Shown here: positions 27,101 to 34,500 of the stretch, piece by piece
Layout: every line of letters starts with the position of its first letter
Numbering within the stretch: the first letter of the stretch is position 1
Assembly: GCF_027409185.1 (NCBI RefSeq)
Contig: NC_084475.1
Location: forward strand, 16,574,130 to 16,638,129
DNA from: Cynocephalus volans
Taxonomy: Eukaryota; Chordata; Mammalia; Dermoptera; Cynocephalidae
DNA: 64,000 nt
Reading direction: 5' to 3'
Notes under the pieces: generated by a model
Told to the model about the DNA's origin: nothing
The model's database searches: none
Seen by the model: the letters and a program-made list of their open reading frames with translations, nothing else
Position numbers and translations under genes: made by a program

Positions 27101-30100
27101 AGGGCACCCAAGACTCATGCAGGACCAGGGTGGGTGCCTACTAATGGGTGCATGGAGCCTCCCCTTGGCTGACCACATGGTGGCTCCGCACCCTCAGCTG
27201 GCACTTGTGGTAGGAGGGCGTGATGCCTGCCTGCCAAAGTTCAAGGACCTTGTGGCAGCCCCCCATCTGCCTTCCCTGGGCTGTCCCATCACTATCCCTC
27301 CTGCTAGAGCTGGGCTAACATTGTAATAAAGTAACTGTTGGGTTATTTAAAAAAAAAAAAAAAAAAGGGAAAGTCTAAACCAGTGCTTAGTTATCTCTGG
27401 GATTTCTAGATTACAAGTGGACTTTTTTCTGTTCCTTTGTTGTGACAATTTACAAATTCCTATAGTTATAAGAAAAAAAATTAAAGCCCCCTCCGCCCTT
27501 TGATCCCTGTACCAGCCATCCACCAAAAAAAGAAAAAAATAAAGCCCTCCCACCCCAGCCAGGGAGGGAGATCAAACAAGGAATACAGAATTAATAATCG
27601 CTGCCTGAAGAGTAAGTTAATAGAATGCTAGAGCATAGTCAAACTTTAGTGGACAGAATAAAAAAGAAATGAGAGCATTAAATCATATCTGGCCCAAAAT
27701 CTTAAAATGAAGCCATAATCTACATTACGGTACACAACTTTTTAGTTGCAGCAATTACTATGCAAGTCAAGTTTAGGACTACTCAAATCACCCGACAAGG
27801 ACAGCAATAAATCAGTGTAGGTTTACTAGCAACGGCCAGTGTGGAGAATAACGGTTTCCATGAAGAATCTGTTATGTAACCTGGAGTAGAGCTGCTCGCT
27901 CAACAATCATCAAATTAATAGTTCATTCCTACAGAACAACTTTTGTCCCCAAGTCATTTGACTTAAGCACGGTAATTAGGTGCTAACTTAAGGAAGAAAA
28001 AAGTGGATTAAGACAAAAACAAAAAGACCACCCACCATTATCCTCCAGTAGGGGAGTAGTTCAACAAATTAAGGAATACCAATTATAACTGGTGGCCACG
28101 TTCACTGTTAGGTGAAAAGCACAGGTCAACAAAGAGCCTGTAAAGCATGAATCCATTTTGTTTTAACACCCAGACGTACGTGTGCACTGTGCACACACTC
28201 AGAAAAGCGTTTCCTTTGACTTCAGGTCCACACCTAAGTCCCTCCTCAGTCCTCTGTTTCCGTCACAGTAAAGCCTCTTCAGCTCGTGGTCTACAGCTGC
28301 TGTCTCTGCTTCCTCACCTCTCCTTCTCTCCTCAACCTCTCCAACCAGGCTTCATCCCCATTACTTCCCTCAAACTGTTCTTAAAATGTCATTAGTGATG
28401 CCAAAACTAAAAGTATATCACTTACAACCATTCAAAAAAAAAAGGAAAGAAGAAATACTTTGATATAAATCTAACAAAACATGTATAGGCTTGTATGCTG
28501 AAAAACACAAAATGCTGATGAAAAAAATCAAAGATCTAAATAAATGCAGAAACATGAGTGCTCATGGATTGGAAGACTCAACGTAGTAGAAATATTAATT
28601 GCCCCCAAATTGATATACAGGTTTAATGCAATTCCTATCAAAATTCTAGCAAAAATTTTTCTTCTAGATACGCATAGGATTATTCTAAAATTTGTATGGC
28701 TCACACCTATGAGGACTGGCTATTACAAGTGTTGGCAAGGATGTGGAGAAACTGGAACCCCTGTGTATTGCTGGTGGGAATGTAAAATTATATAGCTGCT
28801 GTGGTAAACAGTATGATGGTTCCTCAAAAAATTAAACATAGAATTACCATATGATCCAGCAATTCCACTTTGGAGTATATACCCAAAGAACTAAAAGCAG
28901 GGACCTGAACACATATTTGTACACCAATGTTCAAAGCAGCATTATTCACAATAGCCAAAAGGTGGAAACAACCCAAATGTCCATGGACAGATGAATGGAT
29001 AAAGACAACGAAGTATATAAAGGATACTTTTAAAAGTTCGTGGAAAGTTAGAATTAAAAGATAATACAAATCTTTCCATAAATTTCGAAGAACCCCTGTG
29101 CATACAATGGAATATTATTCAGTCTTGAAAAAGGAGTAAAATTCTGATACATGCTACAACACCAATGATCCTTGAACGCATTAAGCTAAGTGAAATAAAC
29201 TAGACACAGAAGGACAAATATTGTATGATTCCACTCAAATGAGGTACTTAGAAAAGGCAAACTCATAGAGACAGAAATTAGAATAGAAGTTACCAGGGGT
29301 AGGGGTAAGGGGGAATGAGGATTTAGTGTTTAATGGGTACAGAGTTCCAGTTTGGGATGATGAAAAAGGTCTGGTGATGGACAGTGGTTGCGGTTACACA
29401 CAATATGAATGTATTTAATACCACTGAATCGTATACTTAAAAAGGGCTAATTTTATGTTAAGTGCACTGAATCGTATACTTAAAAAGGGCTAATTTTATG
29501 TTCTACTACAACAAAGGCTACATACAGTGTGATTTCATTTATATGGTATTCTAGAAGAGCAAAACTATAGAGACAGAAATCAGTCAACTGAGTGCTAGGA
29601 GTTGGGGGTAGAAAGAAGGGATTGACTACAGAGGAACTTTTTGAGTTGATGGAAATGTTCTATATGTCAACTTTATTGCGGCTACCTAACTACATACATT
29701 TGTCAAAATTCGAACCTAAAAAGGATGATAACGGGCCGGCCCCATGGCTCACTCGGGAGAGTGCGGTGCTGATAGTGCCAAGGCCGCGGGTTCTGATCCT
29801 ATGTAGGGATGGCCGGTGCGCTCACTGGCTGAGCGTGGTGCGGACAAAACCCAGCCAAGGGTTACAATCCCCTTACTGGTCCAAAAAAAAAAAAAAAAAG
29901 GATGATAACACTAAGATCAACGGTTCAGATCCCCTTACCGGCCAGCTGCCAAAAAATAAATAATTAATTTTTTTAAAAAAAGGATGGGGGCAGGCCTGTG
30001 GCTCACTTGGGAGAGCGTGGTGCTGACAATACCAAGTCAAGGGTTAAGATCCCCTTACCGGTCATCTTTAAAAAAAAAAAGGATGAAATTTTATTGGATA

Positions 30101-31508
30101 TAAAAGAACACTTCACTGTGGTGATAAATATGCTGTTAGTCTGATTTGATCAATACACTATATAACATGTTTTGAAATATTACTCGGTACCCCATAAATA
30201 TGCACAATTATTACGTGTCAATTAAAAAGTAAAATTAAATGAAATACTTCAACAAACCTGACTTTAAAAAAAAGTAAGATGGGGACATGTCAAAGGACAG
30301 TAGTCCACTTGAAAGGACTTCTACTGGCCAAATCTGGGTCAATTAGAGCATCAAAACAATGGTAATATCAGATTGCATCTCATTAGGACACTATAAGTAC
30401 AAACAGATACAAATAAATGAATACATTGCAAGTTTGATGAAGAATGGGACATTTACATAGTTTCAACGTATTTCCCTATAAAATACTTATTAATTACACA
30501 GGGAAAAGAAGTAACTTTCCAGTGGGGAAGCCTGGACACCACCACCACCATCAAATGATCAAAATGAACGTCAGTAACTGGACAAATCATTGCCGCCGGA
30601 TGGGCATAATGAGATGAACCCTGCATCACTTCTGTGATATTCCTACCAAAGATATAGAACCTGAATTTAATCATAAGGAGACATCAAATAAACCCAAATT
30701 GAGTGGCATTCTACAAAATAACTGGCCAGTAATCTTCAAATGTTTGAAGATCTTGAAAATTAATGAAAGACTGAGGAACTGTGTCAGAGTTAAGATTAAA
30801 AACACATGAAAACTACAAGCAATGTACGATTCTGAACTGGATACTTGTGCTATAAAGGAAATTACTGGGAGAACTGGGGAATCTTCAGTGGGGTCTGAGG
30901 ATTAGAAGACAGCAATTAATCTTTGGTTCCCCACTTTTGACCGCTGTGTTGCAGTTATGTTGAAGAATGTCCTTGTCAAAAACATACAGTAAAGGGCCGA
31001 GCCCGTGGCACACTCGGGAGAGTGCGGCGCTGGGAGCACAGCGACACTCCCGCTGCAGGTTCGGATCCTATATAGGAATGGCCGGTGCACTCACTGGCTG
31101 AGTACCGGTCACGAAAAAAACAAACAAAAAAAACATACAGTAAAGTATTCAGGTGCAAGGGCACCAGGTTGGCAATTTACTGCCAGTGGTTGAGGAAAAA
31201 CTGGTTATTCGTAGTGTACCTGCAACTCTTCTGTAAGTCTAATTGTTTCAAATAAAAAAAAAAATTAAGACATTTTAAAGAAACCTGGGAAAATTGAATA
31301 AAGATTTTTACATCATTACATTACTGTATAAGATTATATTGTTAATTTGGTTAAGTGAAGGCCGGCCCGTGGCTCACTCGATAGAGTGCGGTGCTGATAA
31401 CACCAAGGCCACGGGTTCGGATCCTATATAGGGATGGCCGGTTTGCTCACTGGCTGAGCGTGGTGCTGACAACACCAAGCCAAGGGTTGAGATCCCCTTA
31501 CCGGTCAT

Positions 31509-31543
<35 letters not shown>

Positions 31544-34500
31544 GTTAAGTGAGATACCTTATTTTGGTTGTTTTTAAAAAGCCTTATTTGTTGGAGATAC
31601 AAACTGAACTACTGATGGTGAAATGGTATGATGTCTAGAATTTGCTTTAAAATAATTTGGCAAAAAAAATGCAAGACAGAACTTATGGAATGCTGGCAAG
31701 GATGTGGTACAACTGGAGTTCTCAAACACTGCTGCTAGGGGTGCAAATTGGTATGACTTTAGAAAACTGCTGGCAGTACCTCCTAAGGCTGACATAAACA
31801 TATCTTATAGTATTCCATTCCCGGGTACGTACATGTCCAAGAGAAATGACTACTTCTCTCCACTAAGACATGTATAAGAATGTTTATGGCAGCACTATTT
31901 GTAACAGCCCAGACTGGAAAGTGGCCAAATGCCCAACAGTGTGCTGGTATACAATTTGTGGTATCATCACATACAAGAATACCATACAGCAATGACAATA
32001 AAAGAACTACAACTACACACAACAATATGGAGAAATTTTACAAAAATAATGTTGAAAGAAGACCGTCACAAGAGTATATACTGTGATGCTATGTAGATAC
32101 ATTTCAAAAGTAAGCAAACCTAATCTAAGATGTCATGACAGTGGCGGCCCTCAGGGAGGGTTTGTGATTAGAAGGGGCAAAAGAAGACTGACAGGATGTT
32201 GGTGCTTACTCTGGGTGCTAGTTACAGGGGTTCATTCAGGTTGTGAAAATTTCACCATGTTCTGTACACTTTTCCGTATATAAATTACACTTGAATAAAA
32301 AATTTAAATCTTCAATAAAATGTATTTTAAAAATAAAGTAGGGGAGGAAACAAACAAAACAACAAGGGCAGAAAGTTGATTGTTGTGATAACTAAGTGAT
32401 GGGTTCATTGTACTAGCGTTTCTATGTTTGTGTTTGCAAATTTCCGTAATAATTTTTTAAAAATCAGATTATAATAGTCCCCTGCTCAAGTGGCTTCCCA
32501 AAACACCCAGATTAACACCCGAACTTGTCACCCTGGTCTGCTGGGCCAGGTACATCCTGGCCTTGCCTGCCTCTCCCACTTCATCTCACACCACTGCCCA
32601 CCTTGCTCCCTCTGCCCCAGCCCTGTTGACCCTTCACCACATGGCTGCCTCCTCATCCTCCAGTTCCCTGCATAAAGGCCTTTCCTGACCCACCCCCATT
32701 GTAACTCCCTTTCACAGGAGTTGCTTTCTTTAATTTTCATCATAGCCTAAAATTTGTGTTTGTTTCATTTGTTTTGTGCATAAACTCCCTGAGATTAAGA
32801 ACCTTTATTTGTGTCATTTAACGCTCTCCAGTGCCAACAACAGTGTTGCACAATTGATAGGTGCTCACTAAATGTTTCTGAATAACTGAATGAATAAATG
32901 AATGAATAAGAACCTGAGATATAGAGTTTTAGTAGTACTGTTTAACATCAGGCAAAGTCCATAATACCTACAATATATAAATAGTTGGATATCTATACTT
33001 TTAAGTAATGTGTGATGCCTATTACATATTAGGCATCTACTCTACTTTTTAGAGTCATATTAAATTTGTTTTTCAACTTGAAGGCTGTTATAAAATTTTG
33101 CCAATACATTCTAGTGATATAACAGAAATTCCCCTTACATAGTGTTTCAAATACTGAAAAGCATTGAATTTAACCAAGACTGTGTAATATGGTTAAGTTA
33201 AAAAATGATTACCATAACTGCCTGTTATTTTCCAAATGTAACAGCAATATTATGAGGCAAAATGGATTAAAAGGATGGCTCCTTTTATTCATTATATAAA
33301 CTAAATTTTAAAAATTATGTAACTTTTGAGGATTCAATATAAATTCAAGCCAGACTTTCTAGGAACACTTTCTGATTATAGGAGAGTAAGTAGGACATTA
33401 ACAAAAGCAAACCAAGTTTGAAAATCCCACAATAATTTCCGTACATCTTGTACATGATACTAACCTGTACCTCTGAAAATCTCCATGCCGTAAACCATGC
33501 TGCTGCTGGGATTCCTTAATAATTTGAAGGACTAGAGCCAAGATTAAGGAAAATCTTACAATGACAAGAATTTAAATAAGTCAAAACTGGTACCATTAGT
33601 CTATATTTGTGTCAAACCACAGCATGATAAACATTTCTGAAATAGTACATTAAGTAGTGAAATCGCTCATAACTATTTTCAATAGCTATCTTGTCACAGC
33701 ACAGGATTAAGTATGCAAAAAAGTTGATTGCCTAAACTGTTACTACTTTCAAACTAAAATAAGAGGGTATTACTAGCCCTTTGGGATTGCTGAAACCCAA
33801 CAGCTTAAATAAAGCTGCTGGATTCTACATGCTGACTATAACTGGAGTGGTTCCATTGATTTTACACCTGGACCCCCCATTTTACTCATTCAAGCAGAGT
33901 CAGGTTATAAATGACGTGTACTACTCCTCTGTTTGCATAACCTCTACATCTGCCAAATCAACCAAGCTAGGCCACAGTTTGCATAAAAATATTAAGGTTT
34001 TTCTTTTAAAAGAAGAACCCCTAATCAAACTCTCCTTTTAAGAATCCTAAAATATTTAAGATTATATACCAAACTTTCAGAAGTACAATGACCTTTATCT
34101 ACAATTTTAGTTATTTTTAGCGTTTCCTCAGTGCTTTTCTATAGATGTATTTTAAAATAGTGACCACTAAAAGGACTCTTTCAATAACTAAAAAGCGACA
34201 AGGAGATACACGGTTCATAGTAAAATCAAGGCATTCTAACATCCATTTGGAATTATACCACAAATTCAAAAAGTAAAACTCCATACCCCTGAAAACTTAA
34301 TACATCAAGATGTCAAAAAGCCACAAACTAGTGTCACGAGCACTCAATTGAGACACATATTAATCAACACTTGATACCGATCCTCCAGCTCATCTGAATG
34401 ACTCCCAACAAGATAAAATGCCTACAGACCTATTAGGAAACTACACAAAGCTACGGTAATTTATATTCAAGATGAGCAACAAGCTTTTGCTCAGAGCAGG

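Noticed and set aside
26651-27172. 173-residue open frame considered as a novel gene
   Set aside because: It is the C-terminal part of the GUK1 processed pseudogene read past its original stop.
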